A DNA stretch of 64,000 nt from Bin127 sp965203505 (GCA_965203505.1 OZ241880.1:2108001-2172000); one strand, 5' to 3'. Positions 15,961-24,876 are shown, counted from the stretch's first letter. The notes: a model not told the origin generated them from the letters alone. Made by a program: numbers and translations.

Positions 15961-17729
15961 GAGTGGTCTTCCGCCTCATGAAATATGCCTTCAGGCATAA
16001 GTGGTACCTCGTCGGTGCATACGCGGCCATGGTCGCATCCACCCTTTCAGCGATGGCCATACCTAGAGTGCTAGGCGACGCTATTGACGAAGCTCTAGCC
16101 AGCGGCCTCCAAAGCCGCCTTCTCCTGCTCGCCGGCGTGATTGTGCTCTTCAGCCTCTTGAGAGGTGTCTTTTCATTCAGCCAGCGATACCTGTCCGAAT
16201 CCCTATCCCAGCGGAGCGCTTTCGATCTCCGTGAGGATTTCTTCAAGAAGCTTCAGGGCATGAGCTTCGGCTTCTTCGACAAAGAGCAAACGGGCGATCT
16301 CATGTCCAAAGCCACTCAGGATGTCGAGGCGGTCCGCATGTTCATCAGCATGGGCATGGTGCGCGGCCTGTCGATCTTCGTGATGGTGGGTGCCGTCTCA
16401 GTCCTCATGGCCATGACAAATTGGCGACTCGCCATCGTCAGCATGGCATTCGTGCCCCTCATCCTCTGGCGCGCACTCGCCATGTCCAACGTCCTCCGTC
16501 CGACGTGGATGAGAGTGCAAGAAGAAATGGGCGCAATGACCACCGTCCTGCAGGAGAATCTCTCCGGCGTAAGGGTAGTCAAGGCATTCGGAGCGCGTGG
16601 TTTCGAGGAAGCCAAGTTCAACGCCCGAGCTAACACAGTCGCGGACCTCACCTACTCCGCGACCCGCGTATTCGCATCCCAAGGCTCGCTGATGACCTTC
16701 ATCTTCACCGCCGCCACCGGAGCAATCCTATGGTTCGGCGGACGTGAAGTCGCCGTCGACAGGATCACACCAGGCGGCCTCGCATCCTTCATCCTCTACA
16801 TGGGACTCCTCGGGATGCCCATCAGAATGAGCGGATGGATGGTCAACACCTTCTCTCGCGCTTCCTCCGCCGGGCAACGACTATACGACGTGTTGGACGC
16901 CGAGTCTCCCGTCACCGAAAAGCCCGATGCCACGAACCTGCCTAGAGCCGAAGGACACGTTGCGTTCGAAAACGTCTCAGTCAGCTACAACGAATCCGGA
17001 AGCGCAGTCCGCAACATCGATTTCGATGTCCAGCCCGGAAAGGTCGTCGCGCTTCTTGGAGGTCCCGGATCCGGAAAGAGCACAATCGCCCACGTCATTC
17101 CACGGTTCTACGACGTCTCCGGGGGCCGAATCACCATCGACGGACACGATGTCAGGGATGTCACGCTCTCTTCACTCAGACGCAACGTCGGAATCGTAAT
17201 GCAGGACGCCTTCGTCTTCGCCGCCACCATTAGGGACAACATTGCCTACGGGCTCGACGATGTGGACATGGATCGCGTCGTCGAAGCCGCCAAAACCGCT
17301 CAATTGCATGACTTCATCGAGAACCTGCCCGAAGGCTACTCCACATGGGTCGGCGAGCGAGGCATAACCCTCTCCGGCGGACAGCGGCAACGACTAGCCA
17401 TCGCCAGGACCATATTGCTGGACCCACCCGTCCTCATCCTTGACGACTCCACATCGAGCGTCGACATGGCCACCGAACACAGTCTCCAGCAAGCCTTGGA
17501 CCACGTCATCAAAGGCCGCACGACCTTCGTCATCGCCCACAGACTCTCCACAATCCGCAGCGCAGACCTGATACTGGCTCTCGAAAACGGCGAAATCGTC
17601 GAGTACGGCGACCATCAACAATTGCTCGAAAGGAACGGCTTCTACCGCAGAATCTACGACCTGCAACTGCGACCTTTGGAGGAAGATCTCAACGGCTCGC
17701 CGGTGCCTCTCGGAGGTGACACCCGATGA
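15957..17729 (+). CDS. ABC exporter half-transporter with degenerate Walker B
   Basis: The 590-residue TMD-NBD protein belongs to the multidrug/lipid exporter class. Six membrane helices lie in about residues 15-300. The NBD has Walker A GGPGSGKST, signature LSGGQRQRL, Walker B LILDDSTSSVD and H-loop IAHRLSTI. The catalytic Glu after Walker B is Asp (LDDST rather than LDEAT). This is the mark of the degenerate-site subunit in heterodimeric exporters such as TM287/288. The start overlaps the MarR stop by ATGA. The next gene starts within its stop codon in the same way, which indicates translational coupling and 1:1 production. Confidence 0.93.
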   Translation: MRVVFRLMKYAFRHKWYLVGAYAAMVASTLSAMAIPRVLGDAIDEALASGLQSRLLLLAGVIVLFSLLRGVFSFSQRYLSESLSQRSAFDLREDFFKKLQGMSFGFFDKEQTGDLMSKATQDVEAVRMFISMGMVRGLSIFVMVGAVSVLMAMTNWRLAIVSMAFVPLILWRALAMSNVLRPTWMRVQEEMGAMTTVLQENLSGVRVVKAFGARGFEEAKFNARANTVADLTYSATRVFASQGSLMTFIFTAATGAILWFGGREVAVDRITPGGLASFILYMGLLGMPIRMSGWMVNTFSRASSAGQRLYDVLDAESPVTEKPDATNLPRAEGHVAFENVSVSYNESGSAVRNIDFDVQPGKVVALLGGPGSGKSTIAHVIPRFYDVSGGRITIDGHDVRDVTLSSLRRNVGIVMQDAFVFAATIRDNIAYGLDDVDMDRVVEAAKTAQLHDFIENLPEGYSTWVGERGITLSGGQRQRLAIARTILLDPPVLILDDSTSSVDMATEHSLQQALDHVIKGRTTFVIAHRLSTIRSADLILALENGEIVEYGDHQQLLERNGFYRRIYDLQLRPLEEDLNGSPVPLGGDTR

Positions 17730-19576
17730 TGATGGGCGGAGGAGGATGGATGGCCCGCGGCGGCAGAGGCACCTTCCGGCGCGGCATGTCAAGCCGGTTC
17801 GGCGCGGAACAAGACGAGGATGAAGGCGGACAGATTTACGACCACACCGTCGTGGTCCGGCTCTTCAAATACCTACTGCCCTACTGGCCCAGGCTGCTCA
17901 TCACGCTCGCGGCGGTGATCGTCTACACCGGAGCCGTGGTCGCTCTGCCGTGGATGGTCGCCTTGATCATCGACGACTACGTCCGCGCAGGAGACTTGGG
18001 CGGCCTAAACATTGTGGTCCCAATCTTCCTAAGCATCGCGCTGCTCCAGTACGCCAGCCAGTTCGTCCATCTCACGACGATGGCCCTCGTCGGACAAAAG
18101 GTGCTCTACACACTGCGAGTCGGGCTCTTTCGACACCTGCAGGGCCTGTCGATGAGCTACTACAACCGCAACGAGGTCGGAAGAGTGATGTCCGTCGTCC
18201 AGAACGATGTGCAGCAGCTTCAAGAGTTCCTCTCAATCGTCATCATCACCTTCGCAGACATCCTCAGCCTGACCGGAATCATCACCGCGATGTTCATCTT
18301 GGACGCCCAACTGGCAGCGATCACACTGCTGGTCATCCCGTTGCTTGTCTTGATGATGGTGATATGGCAGAGGTTCGCACGTCGAGCCTTCATGAGAGCG
18401 CGCTACGCGATCGCCGCCGTCAACGCCGGTCTTCAGGAAAACATCTCCGGTGTTCGCGCAGTCCAGAGCATGAACCGTGAAAACGCCAACATTCGAACGT
18501 TCGGAGTCGCAAACTCGGAGAATCTTGGCGCAAACCTCGAAGCGGGTAGGATGCAGGCCATCCTCTTCCCGGCTGTGGAGTTCCTATCAGCCCTCGCACT
18601 CGCACTCGTCATTTTCTTCGGCGGTGGACTCGTGCTCGACAACGCGATCGAGGTCGGCGTCCTAGTCGCTTTCGCACTCTACATCCAGCGATTCTTCGAG
18701 CCGGTCATGAATCTCACGATGCAGTACGGCTCGATGCAACGAGCCATGGCGTCCGGTGCCCGGATCTTTGACCTGATGGACGTTGAACCAGAAGTCGTCG
18801 ATAAACCGGAAAGCCGGACACTCGAATCCGTCAAAGGCGATGTCCGGTTCGACCACGTCTTCTTCCACTACTCGGAAGGTGAACCCATTCTCCGAGACGT
18901 AAGCTTCGCTGTTCCCGCCGGCAATACCGTCGCACTAGTAGGCCCGACCGGCGCCGGCAAGACGACAATCCTGTCCCTGCTGATGCGTTTCTACGAGGTC
19001 ACCGCAGGACGCGTATCGCTGGACGGCGTCGACATCCGAGACGTAACCCTGGAATCTCTCGCCAAGCAAATCTCGATCGTCCCACAAGAGCCGTATCTCT
19101 TCTCCGGAACCATCCGAGAGAACATCCGCTACAACCGCGTCGATGCGACTGACGACGAGGTGATCCAAGCCGCCGAGGCAGTGGGTGCCCACGATTTCAT
19201 CGAAAAACTGGAGCAGGGATACGACACGCCCCTCCAAGAGAGAGGCGGAAACCTCAGCGTGGGACAGCGCCAACTCATCAGCTTCGCCAGAGCCTTAGTC
19301 GCCGATTCCCGAGTCCTGCTCCTCGACGAGGCGACGGCAAACGTTGACACCCACACCGAGATGCTCATCCAAAAAGCCCTCGATGAACTCCTCAAAGGCC
19401 GCACCGCCATCGTCATCGCCCACCGACTCTCCACCATAAGGAACGCCGACCAAATCGTCGTTTTGGACGAAGGACGCGTAGAAGAAGCCGGAAAACACCA
19501 CGACCTGCTAACAAAAGGAGGCCTGTACGCCCGCCTACACTCCTACTCCACCGAGACCTTCGCAAAAACCTCGTAG
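17726..19576 (+). CDS. ABC exporter half-transporter, partner with canonical Walker B
   Basis: The 616-residue TMD-NBD protein starts with a Met/Gly-rich tail (MMMGGGGWMARGGRG), followed by six membrane helices. The NBD carries Walker A GPTGAGKTT, Walker B LLLDEATANVD with the catalytic Glu, H-loop IAHRLSTI, and a degenerate signature LSVGQRQL instead of LSGGQ. Together with the previous protein this predicts one competent and one degenerate ATP site. A full GGAGGTGA ribosome site lies 6 bp before the ATG. The stop codon TAG is inside a GTAGGGGGCGAT-type repeat, so the C-terminus may have been altered when the repeat inserted. Confidence 0.93.
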   Translation: MMMGGGGWMARGGRGTFRRGMSSRFGAEQDEDEGGQIYDHTVVVRLFKYLLPYWPRLLITLAAVIVYTGAVVALPWMVALIIDDYVRAGDLGGLNIVVPIFLSIALLQYASQFVHLTTMALVGQKVLYTLRVGLFRHLQGLSMSYYNRNEVGRVMSVVQNDVQQLQEFLSIVIITFADILSLTGIITAMFILDAQLAAITLLVIPLLVLMMVIWQRFARRAFMRARYAIAAVNAGLQENISGVRAVQSMNRENANIRTFGVANSENLGANLEAGRMQAILFPAVEFLSALALALVIFFGGGLVLDNAIEVGVLVAFALYIQRFFEPVMNLTMQYGSMQRAMASGARIFDLMDVEPEVVDKPESRTLESVKGDVRFDHVFFHYSEGEPILRDVSFAVPAGNTVALVGPTGAGKTTILSLLMRFYEVTAGRVSLDGVDIRDVTLESLAKQISIVPQEPYLFSGTIRENIRYNRVDATDDEVIQAAEAVGAHDFIEKLEQGYDTPLQERGGNLSVGQRQLISFARALVADSRVLLLDEATANVDTHTEMLIQKALDELLKGRTAIVIAHRLSTIRNADQIVVLDEGRVEEAGKHHDLLTKGGLYARLHSYSTETFAKTS

Positions 19577-19852
19577 GGGGCGATCCCTTGTGGTCGCCCG
19601 AGGCGGGACCGCCAACGCCGGACATCAAGAAACTGCCGCACCATGAACCGCCCCGCAGACCTACTTCAAATGGGCATCCTCGATCAAAACCCTAGCCTGA
19701 CCCTCCCAATAATGCAGCCGCCCACCTACTCTGCGTTCCGGAAACGTATATGAGCCGATTCAACCGGTTGACATCGCCACAAATGATACGATGTCTCAAT
19801 AGAGCATCTGCCGTATTCTGGATAATTAAAGAACCCGGCAGGAGTTCGGAAA
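19577..19852. other. Intergenic region before the oxidoreductase
   Basis: It begins with the remainder of a GTAGGGGGCGAT repeat (19573-19599). A TTGACA at 19768-19773 is present, but no well-spaced -10 accompanies it. Nothing else was recognised. Confidence 0.4.
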
Positions 19853-19909
19853 ATGGCTGATTTGAGTGTTGATATGAGGAGTCTGAATGAACTCGACCCA
19901 GAACAGTGA
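19853..19909 (+). CDS. Leader ORF (18 aa) overlapping the oxidoreductase start
   Basis: The frame MADLSVDMRSLNELDPEQ has its own GGAG site 8 bp upstream and ends 23 bp inside the next gene in another frame. The oxidoreductase ATG has a separate GAGGAG site inside this leader. It may act in translational coupling or attenuation. No regulatory codon bias is obvious. Confidence 0.35.
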   Translation: MADLSVDMRSLNELDPEQ

Positions 19910-21017
19910 ACTCGTTTACGACGCGGTGGTCGTCGGCGCAGGTGCCGCTGGCATCGGTGTTGCGGTGGCTCTAAGGCATGCTGGCATCGAAAACTATGTA
20001 GTTTGCGAGCGTCACACGATTGGCGCATCGTTCTCAGCGTGGCCGGCAGAGACCCGCTTCATCACGCCATCGTTCCCGACCAATTCGATTGGCATGCTCG
20101 ATCTGAACTCGGTCGCGATTAAAACCTCGCCCGGATACAGTTTGGAAGTCGAGCATCCTACGGGTAAACAGTTCGCGATGTATCTGAGTGTAGTCGCAAG
20201 AGTCTTCGGGATACCTGTTCGCGAGAACACCGACGTATTGCAGGTAGCAAAGGTTGACGACGTCTTTCACCTCGTTACGCCGGACGAAATCTTGCGAGCC
20301 AAGCACGTCATCTGGGCCGCCGGAGAGTTCCAATACCCGCGCTTGAACGGGTTTGCCGGTAGCGAATTGTGTCGCCACACCGCTACCATCCCCAGTTATG
20401 AACAGCTTGACGGTGACGACTTCGTCGTTGTGGGCGGCTACGAAAGCGGCGTCGACGTGGCATACCACCTCGCGAATCGCGGCAAACGAGTGAAAGTGTT
20501 CGATAAGAACCGCCCCTGGGTGGACGAGAGCTCCGATCCCAGTGTCGCACTTTCCCCGTTCACGCTCGAACGGATTCGTGAAAAGCGATTTTTCGAGCAA
20601 GTGGAACTCTATCCATACATGCCCGTCGAATCGGTCACTCGCGCCAACGCCGTGTATGAAGTCACGGCTCGAGGCGGACATCGGTTTAAAACCTACGCGC
20701 AGCCACTATTCGCAGGCGGATTCGAAGGGAGCCAACACTTAGTCGAAGATCTGTTTGAAAAACGCGAAGACGGCTCTCTCATTCTGAGCGAACACGATGA
20801 ATCCACCATCGTGCCGGGCGTGTTTCTATGCGGCCCCGCAGTTCGCCACGAAAATCACGTCTTCTGCTTTATCTTTAAATATCGACAACGATTCGCAATT
20901 GTCGCAAAAGCAATCGCAAACTCGTTGGGCCTACCGGCGGAAGCATTGGAAGCGTACCGCAACTGGGGCATGTATCTAGATGACCTTTCCAACTGTGGGG
21001 ACGAGTGCGTATGTTGA
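19887..21017 (+). CDS. FAD/NAD(P)-dependent oxidoreductase (two-dinucleotide-binding-domain flavoprotein)
   Basis: The 376-residue protein has an FAD-binding GAGAAGIGVAVALRHAG near the N-terminus and a second dinucleotide fold GGYESGVDVAYHLANRG near residue 175. WAAGEFQYPRL and GVFLCGPAVRHEN are the expected linker motifs. The layout resembles YpdA/thioredoxin-reductase-like and flavin-monooxygenase-like enzymes, but no redox CxxC is near the flavin. It ends CGDECVC, a Cys cluster that could bind metal or take part in thiol exchange. GAGGAG lies 6 bp before the ATG. The downstream small membrane gene starts within its last codons, implying coupled expression. The substrate is not known. Confidence 0.85.
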   Translation: MNSTQNSELVYDAVVVGAGAAGIGVAVALRHAGIENYVVCERHTIGASFSAWPAETRFITPSFPTNSIGMLDLNSVAIKTSPGYSLEVEHPTGKQFAMYLSVVARVFGIPVRENTDVLQVAKVDDVFHLVTPDEILRAKHVIWAAGEFQYPRLNGFAGSELCRHTATIPSYEQLDGDDFVVVGGYESGVDVAYHLANRGKRVKVFDKNRPWVDESSDPSVALSPFTLERIREKRFFEQVELYPYMPVESVTRANAVYEVTARGGHRFKTYAQPLFAGGFEGSQHLVEDLFEKREDGSLILSEHDESTIVPGVFLCGPAVRHENHVFCFIFKYRQRFAIVAKAIANSLGLPAEALEAYRNWGMYLDDLSNCGDECVC

Positions 21018-21238
21018 CAGGTAATCAACAAAGAGACATCGCGACTGGCGCGGTGCGAAGCCGACTGGCCAAGATGCGAGACATCAAATGGCTCGGACAA
21101 ACAACCGCCAGCGTCTGCTGGATCGGCAGCTTGCTGACTTCCGGTATCGGATCCACCGGGGATTGGTTGCAGTTCACCGCCGCATCCGCATGGCTACTAG
21201 CCAACATCGCAACCATCGTGACAGCCGACACCGATTAA
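21011..21238 (+). CDS. Small membrane protein coupled to the oxidoreductase
   Basis: The 75-residue protein has a basic N-terminus (RSRLAKMRDIKW) and two hydrophobic segments (TASVCWIGSLLTSGIG and FTAASAWLLANIATIV), forming a likely hairpin in the membrane. The ATG at 21011 overlaps the end of the oxidoreductase by 7 bp. No family is recognised. The tight overlap suggests that it anchors or serves the flavoprotein. Confidence 0.6.
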   Translation: MLTGNQQRDIATGAVRSRLAKMRDIKWLGQTTASVCWIGSLLTSGIGSTGDWLQFTAASAWLLANIATIVTADTD

Positions 21239-21336
21239 AGCGTCACTAGCGAAACTGCTGCACCCTCCTCCGCCTTGAGCACCAACGGGAAGGGCATTGC
21301 AAAGGACCCGATCGCGCGGCGGCGCTTCCGCCAACT

Positions 21337-23226
21337 TCATTCCCCGTCCAGAAACGCCCCGCCGTGGAACCGCCGGTACAGGTCTAAGAACGCCGCCTTC
21401 CCATCTGGCGGGATGTGATTGAGGAAGATGCGATAGACCTCCTTCTCGGTCGGGTGGTACTGATGATCCATATACCGCTCAAAGAGCTCCCTCATCGCCG
21501 ATGAGAAGGCGGCCTCCCCGATGCTGTTGAACAGGTTGGTCAGAAAATACCGGCCAAGGGCGTAGCCGCACGGACCCTGAAATTCGCCGGGCTCCGCAAG
21601 CGCGGCGATGGTGTCGATGCCGTTGTCCACGCACCATACCTTGCCCGCAAACTCGTTGCCCTCGAACAGTGGCACATGGCCGTCCCAGTCCTCCGTGCCG
21701 TCCCACGCCTGCCGGTAGGCGCGCACGAACTCGGCGCCACCCTCCACTAGCCAGTGAGGACCAAACTCGAACGCCAGATGATAGTGGGCAATCTCGTGGT
21801 ACACAAGGTCCGCGTGGGCAAAATCCGGCCAATCGCTGTCTATCGACAGCACCATGGAGTCTCGGAAGTTTGCGCCTCCGAATCCGTAACCGTACTTTTC
21901 GGCGTTGACCTGAAGCGTGATGATGTCGGTCACCGGAAACGGACTCGCCATCACGCGCTCGGCAGCCCGAGCGCCCCTCTCCATCGCCACCAAGACGTCG
22001 CCCTCAATCGCGCCATGGCCAAAAGCCCAGAGGTTGACGTCTCCGCTGAGCGGCAGATTGGTGATCGTTGACATGGCGAACCGTTCCTCGAGCAGGTCGG
22101 CGTAGAGCGATTCATCATTGGCCACCTTTCCGAGAATGATGATGAACGCCCGCTCCTCCGCCGAGAGGCCGTCCGCGAACCACTCCTCAGACTGTAGGAG
22201 CTTCATGCTATCCGGGCGATGCCATGCCAAGTCGCCAAGGACGTAGAGTGTGTGGACGTTGCTGGTGCGCAAAGGTTCCACCGCGCTGTCGGCCAGAAGC
22301 TGGCGCGCCAAGGCGGGGTCCCACTCATAGAGTTGGGAAAGGCCATAGACGGAGCTGGATTCCAACGGGCCGAGGCCGTCCTGGATCCACGGCGTAAGGG
22401 CTAGTTCGCGTCCAAGCTGTGGGTCCTTCTGCCACATCTCGATGATCGGCACGACAGCGAGAGGGAACGGCGGATCGTCGTACCACGGAAGCAGCTGCGC
22501 CAGAGCGGAGCGGGCCGTCGGCGTGGGAGTGGCAGTAGCAGTTGGCGTGGGGGTTGGCGTCTCCGTCGGCAAGGGAGTGGTCGTCGCTGTTGGCGTGGGA
22601 GTGGGTGTGGTAGTTGGTGCCGGGGTTGGTGTCCCCGTCGGCGTGAGGGTAAACGTCGCAGTTGGCGTGCGGGTTGCTGTTTCCGTCGGCATGGGAGTGG
22701 CAGTCGCAGTTGGTGCAGGGATTGGTGTCGCTGGCGGCGAAGCAGTGGTCATCGCTGTTGGCGAGAGGGTTGGTGTTTGCCTCGGCGAGGCAGTAGCCGT
22801 CGCAGTTGGCGTGCGGGTTGCTGTTTCCGTCGGCATGGGAGTGGCAGTCGCAGTTGGTGCAGGGATTGGTGTCGCTGGCGGCGAAGCAGTGGTCATCGCT
22901 GTTGGCGAGAGGGTTGGTGTTTGCCTCGGCGAGGCAGTAGCCGTCGCAGTTGGCGTGCGGGTTGGAGTCGCCGTCGGCGTGAGAGTAGCCGTCGCAGTTG
23001 GCGCGACTGTTGGGGTAGGCGTCGACGATGGAGTGGGAATCGCCGTTGGCACGGGGCTAGGAGTTGCCATCGGCTCGAGGGTCGCCGTCGGCGTGAGAGT
23101 AGTCGTCGTCGTGCCAAGGTCTGGCGGTGTCAGCGGATCGGAACAGCCAGCCGTCAATAGAGCTAGAAGCGCCAGCGCCGACGTGGACGCCAGACGGGCG
23201 CGAACCTTATCCGGTATCAGGAACAT
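21337..23226 (-). CDS. Lipoprotein with T/P-rich stalk and HEXXH peptidase-like domain
   Basis: The protein has 629 residues. A lipoprotein signal ends LLTAGC. A Thr/Pro-rich stalk covers about residues 35-250 (TPTATPTPTPT type), and a globular domain of about 370 residues follows. That domain contains YHEIAHYHLAFEFGPHWLVEGGAEF. Broken down, this is HEIAH plus a downstream EGGAEF glutamate, the gluzincin HEXXH...E layout of M1/M61-like peptidases. Proteolytic activity at the cell surface is inferred. The stalk contains a perfect tandem duplication of 48 residues (DNA 22657-22800 and 22801-22944). The gene faces the VapBC pair across 160 bp with a degenerate repeat. Confidence 0.85.
   Translation of the reverse strand: MFLIPDKVRARLASTSALALLALLTAGCSDPLTPPDLGTTTTTLTPTATLEPMATPSPVPTAIPTPSSTPTPTVAPTATATLTPTATPTRTPTATATASPRQTPTLSPTAMTTASPPATPIPAPTATATPMPTETATRTPTATATASPRQTPTLSPTAMTTASPPATPIPAPTATATPMPTETATRTPTATFTLTPTGTPTPAPTTTPTPTPTATTTPLPTETPTPTPTATATPTPTARSALAQLLPWYDDPPFPLAVVPIIEMWQKDPQLGRELALTPWIQDGLGPLESSSVYGLSQLYEWDPALARQLLADSAVEPLRTSNVHTLYVLGDLAWHRPDSMKLLQSEEWFADGLSAEERAFIIILGKVANDESLYADLLEERFAMSTITNLPLSGDVNLWAFGHGAIEGDVLVAMERGARAAERVMASPFPVTDIITLQVNAEKYGYGFGGANFRDSMVLSIDSDWPDFAHADLVYHEIAHYHLAFEFGPHWLVEGGAEFVRAYRQAWDGTEDWDGHVPLFEGNEFAGKVWCVDNGIDTIAALAEPGEFQGPCGYALGRYFLTNLFNSIGEAAFSSAMRELFERYMDHQYHPTEKEVYRIFLNHIPPDGKAAFLDLYRRFHGGAFLDGE
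22657..22944. repeat. 144-bp perfect tandem duplication in the stalk region
   Basis: Two in-frame copies of a 144-bp unit encode the same 48 residues of the T/P-rich stalk. The identity suggests a recent expansion and variable stalk length. Confidence 0.8.
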
Positions 23227-23383
23227 GAAAGGCTAGACCCCATTCTAGCCTTGGTCCACCGCGCTCAAGAGACCATTGCAAAACTCTCGTAGCGGCGGTC
23301 CCTCATCGTCGCCCCTGCTACACTTGCGAGCCCCGCCCGAAACCGATTCTGTATGGTTAAAATAACTGGTTAGAGGGTCAACG

Positions 23384-23635
23384 ATGCTCCAAGTCCAAGC
23401 CACCGAAGCCAAAGCGCGCCTAGCAGAGCTCCTGCGCACCGTTGAACGCGGCGAAACCGTAGTAATCACCCGCCACGGCAAAAAGATCGCCCATCTAGTT
23501 CCAGCCGCGGAGCAAGAACGCGACGAACGACGCGCCGCCGTCGAGCGGTTTCTCGAACGACGGGCGACATGGGCGAAAACAGGAATGGCCAGAGACGAGA
23601 TCCTTGACCTCCGACATCAAGGGCATCGCTATTGA
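23384..23635 (+). CDS. Phd/YefM-type antitoxin (VapB-like)
   Basis: The 83-residue protein matches the Phd/YefM fold: VQATEAKARLAELLRTVERGE then TVVITRHGKKIAHLVP, followed by an acidic toxin-binding tail. It would neutralise the PIN toxin encoded next and repress the operon. The stop overlaps the toxin start (TTGA). Confidence 0.88.
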   Translation: MLQVQATEAKARLAELLRTVERGETVVITRHGKKIAHLVPAAEQERDERRAAVERFLERRATWAKTGMARDEILDLRHQGHRY

Positions 23636-24036
23636 CAGCGTTAGTCGTTGATGCCTCAGTCGCCACCGCATGGCTTCTCGAGGATGAAGATGAGCCCGAT
23701 TCAATCGCGATTCTCGACGTCCTACGTGAAAGGGACGCGTTGGTACCCCAACTATGGCATGTGCAGATTCGCAACGCCCTGCTCTCGGCCGAGCGTCGCG
23801 GTCGGATAACCCCAAGCCAAACAGCGGAACGTTTAAGCTACCTCGGAACTTTGCTGATCCACACCGATCACGAACCCGATTTCGATGCCGCGATAGCACT
23901 CGCCAGAAACCACCGTCTCACCTTCTACGACGCCACCTACCTCGAACTCGCATTGCGACGGCGCCTCCCCCTCGCCACCCTCGACAACGCCCTAGCCCGC
24001 GCCGCCGAATCGGAATGCGCTCTATGGGCACCATAA
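23632..24036 (+). CDS. PIN-domain toxin (VapC-like) with altered active site
   Basis: The 134-residue PIN protein starts at a TTG overlapping the antitoxin stop. Three of the four usual acidic residues are present: Asp in VVDASVA, Asp in TFYDATYLE and Asp in LATLDNAL. The helix-2 glutamate (normally xEIRNAL or xEVANAL) is Gln in WHVQIRNALL, a single-base change that would weaken metal binding and RNase activity. VapC enzymes cleave tRNA or rRNA. This copy may be attenuated. The 3' part overlaps the antisense end of the next minus-strand frame. Confidence 0.85.
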   Translation: MTALVVDASVATAWLLEDEDEPDSIAILDVLRERDALVPQLWHVQIRNALLSAERRGRITPSQTAERLSYLGTLLIHTDHEPDFDAAIALARNHRLTFYDATYLELALRRRLPLATLDNALARAAESECALWAP

Positions 24037-24376
24037 CTAAACCCATTTCCCTCCCTCTCTCCGAGGGGGAATCAAAGGGGGTGCCGGGGAGGACGCGGAG
24101 TCGCCAGCCATTCCTGCGAATCCCAGCCGGCAGTCTAACCCCTAACGCAATCGATCGCGCCTCGCGCCAAGTTTCCTTCAGAACCTTCACGGTAACCTCT
24201 TCTGGCATCGCTTCGAGGAACGCCCAAACCACATCATCCAGTTCCTCAACCTCATCCTCCAAGGAATCAATGCGAGATATAAGGTTCTTCAGACCCAAAG
24301 CCCAACCTACTGCGGCGACGATTATTCCTCCTACAACGCTGGCTGTAACCGCCAGCACCCAATCAGGCAACGACAT
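23918..24376 (-). CDS. Small membrane/coiled-coil protein, C-terminus probably disrupted
   Basis: The N-terminal about 75 residues look genuine: one membrane helix (VLAVTASVVGGIIVAAVGWA) then an acidic coiled coil (ISRIDSLEDEVEELDDVVW) and a helical tail. From about residue 95 the frame passes through a short repeat (24057-24092) and then reads antisense to the PIN toxin, giving an Arg/Gly-rich tail that is unlikely to be native. The original stop was probably lost. It lies 37 bp downstream of another small gene on the same strand. No family is recognised. Confidence 0.45.
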   Translation of the reverse strand: MSLPDWVLAVTASVVGGIIVAAVGWALGLKNLISRIDSLEDEVEELDDVVWAFLEAMPEEVTVKVLKETWREARSIALGVRLPAGIRRNGWRLRVLPGTPFDSPSERGREMGLVMVPIERIPIRRRGLGRCRGWRGGGAVAMRVRGRWRRRR

Positions 24377-24413
24377 CGTCCAGAAACCTCGTCATCACGT
24401 CGAAGAGCGCGTT

Positions 24414-24650
24414 TTATTGTCGCTCGATTAGCTTCTGGTACTTTTCCTTGATGTCAACGACCCTAGGGATTTTGTTGTTTGGTCTTGCGTTTCTTACCCG
24501 TGCCATCAGTTCATCTCTGTAGTTGGCTTTGATCTCGTTCAACATGCGGATTTCTTCTTGAACTTCCGGAAGTTTTAGCAGTGACTCCGCGAGTTCATCC
24601 GACAACTCCTTTACAGTGTGCTGATTTTGGGTTTCTTGCGCCATGGACAT
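24414..24650 (-). CDS. Small hypothetical helical protein (76-78 aa)
   Basis: The frame begins MSMAQETQNQHTVKEL and is entirely helical in character, rich in Glu/Lys (LAESLLKLPEVQEEIRML). It has no signal peptide or Cys. The second Met is an equally good start. It is followed by the small membrane protein and may form a pair with it. No family is recognised. Confidence 0.5.
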   Translation of the reverse strand: MSMAQETQNQHTVKELSDELAESLLKLPEVQEEIRMLNEIKANYRDELMARVRNARPNNKIPRVVDIKEKYQKLIERQ

Positions 24651-24876
24651 TCCTGCTTTATATCCTCTGATCGATTAATAATACCATGTAGCGACTTTTG
24701 CATTTAACCACACTGAAACGGTCCATTCGGTTTCGAGTCGCCAATCCGGCAAAACTCACGTCATTCCGGCGAAAGCCGGAATCTAGAGGGGCGGGGCAAC
24801 GGGGTGAGCTACGACATACCAGTGGTCGTTCCAGACATCGGATGTCGTTGCATATCTAACTCCATACTTCCAATTC
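24651..24876. other. Intergenic region with a short dispersed repeat
   Basis: It contains CATTCCGGCGAAAGCCGGAA (24764-24783), an inverted-repeat element also seen near 27925-27955. Nothing else was recognised. Confidence 0.4.

Noticed and set aside
22442..23236. Long Val/Gly-rich plus-strand frame
   Set aside because: It is the antisense of the T/P-rich stalk of the lipoprotein gene. Low-complexity repeats keep the opposite frames open. The same applies at 25988-27001 and 42719-43636.
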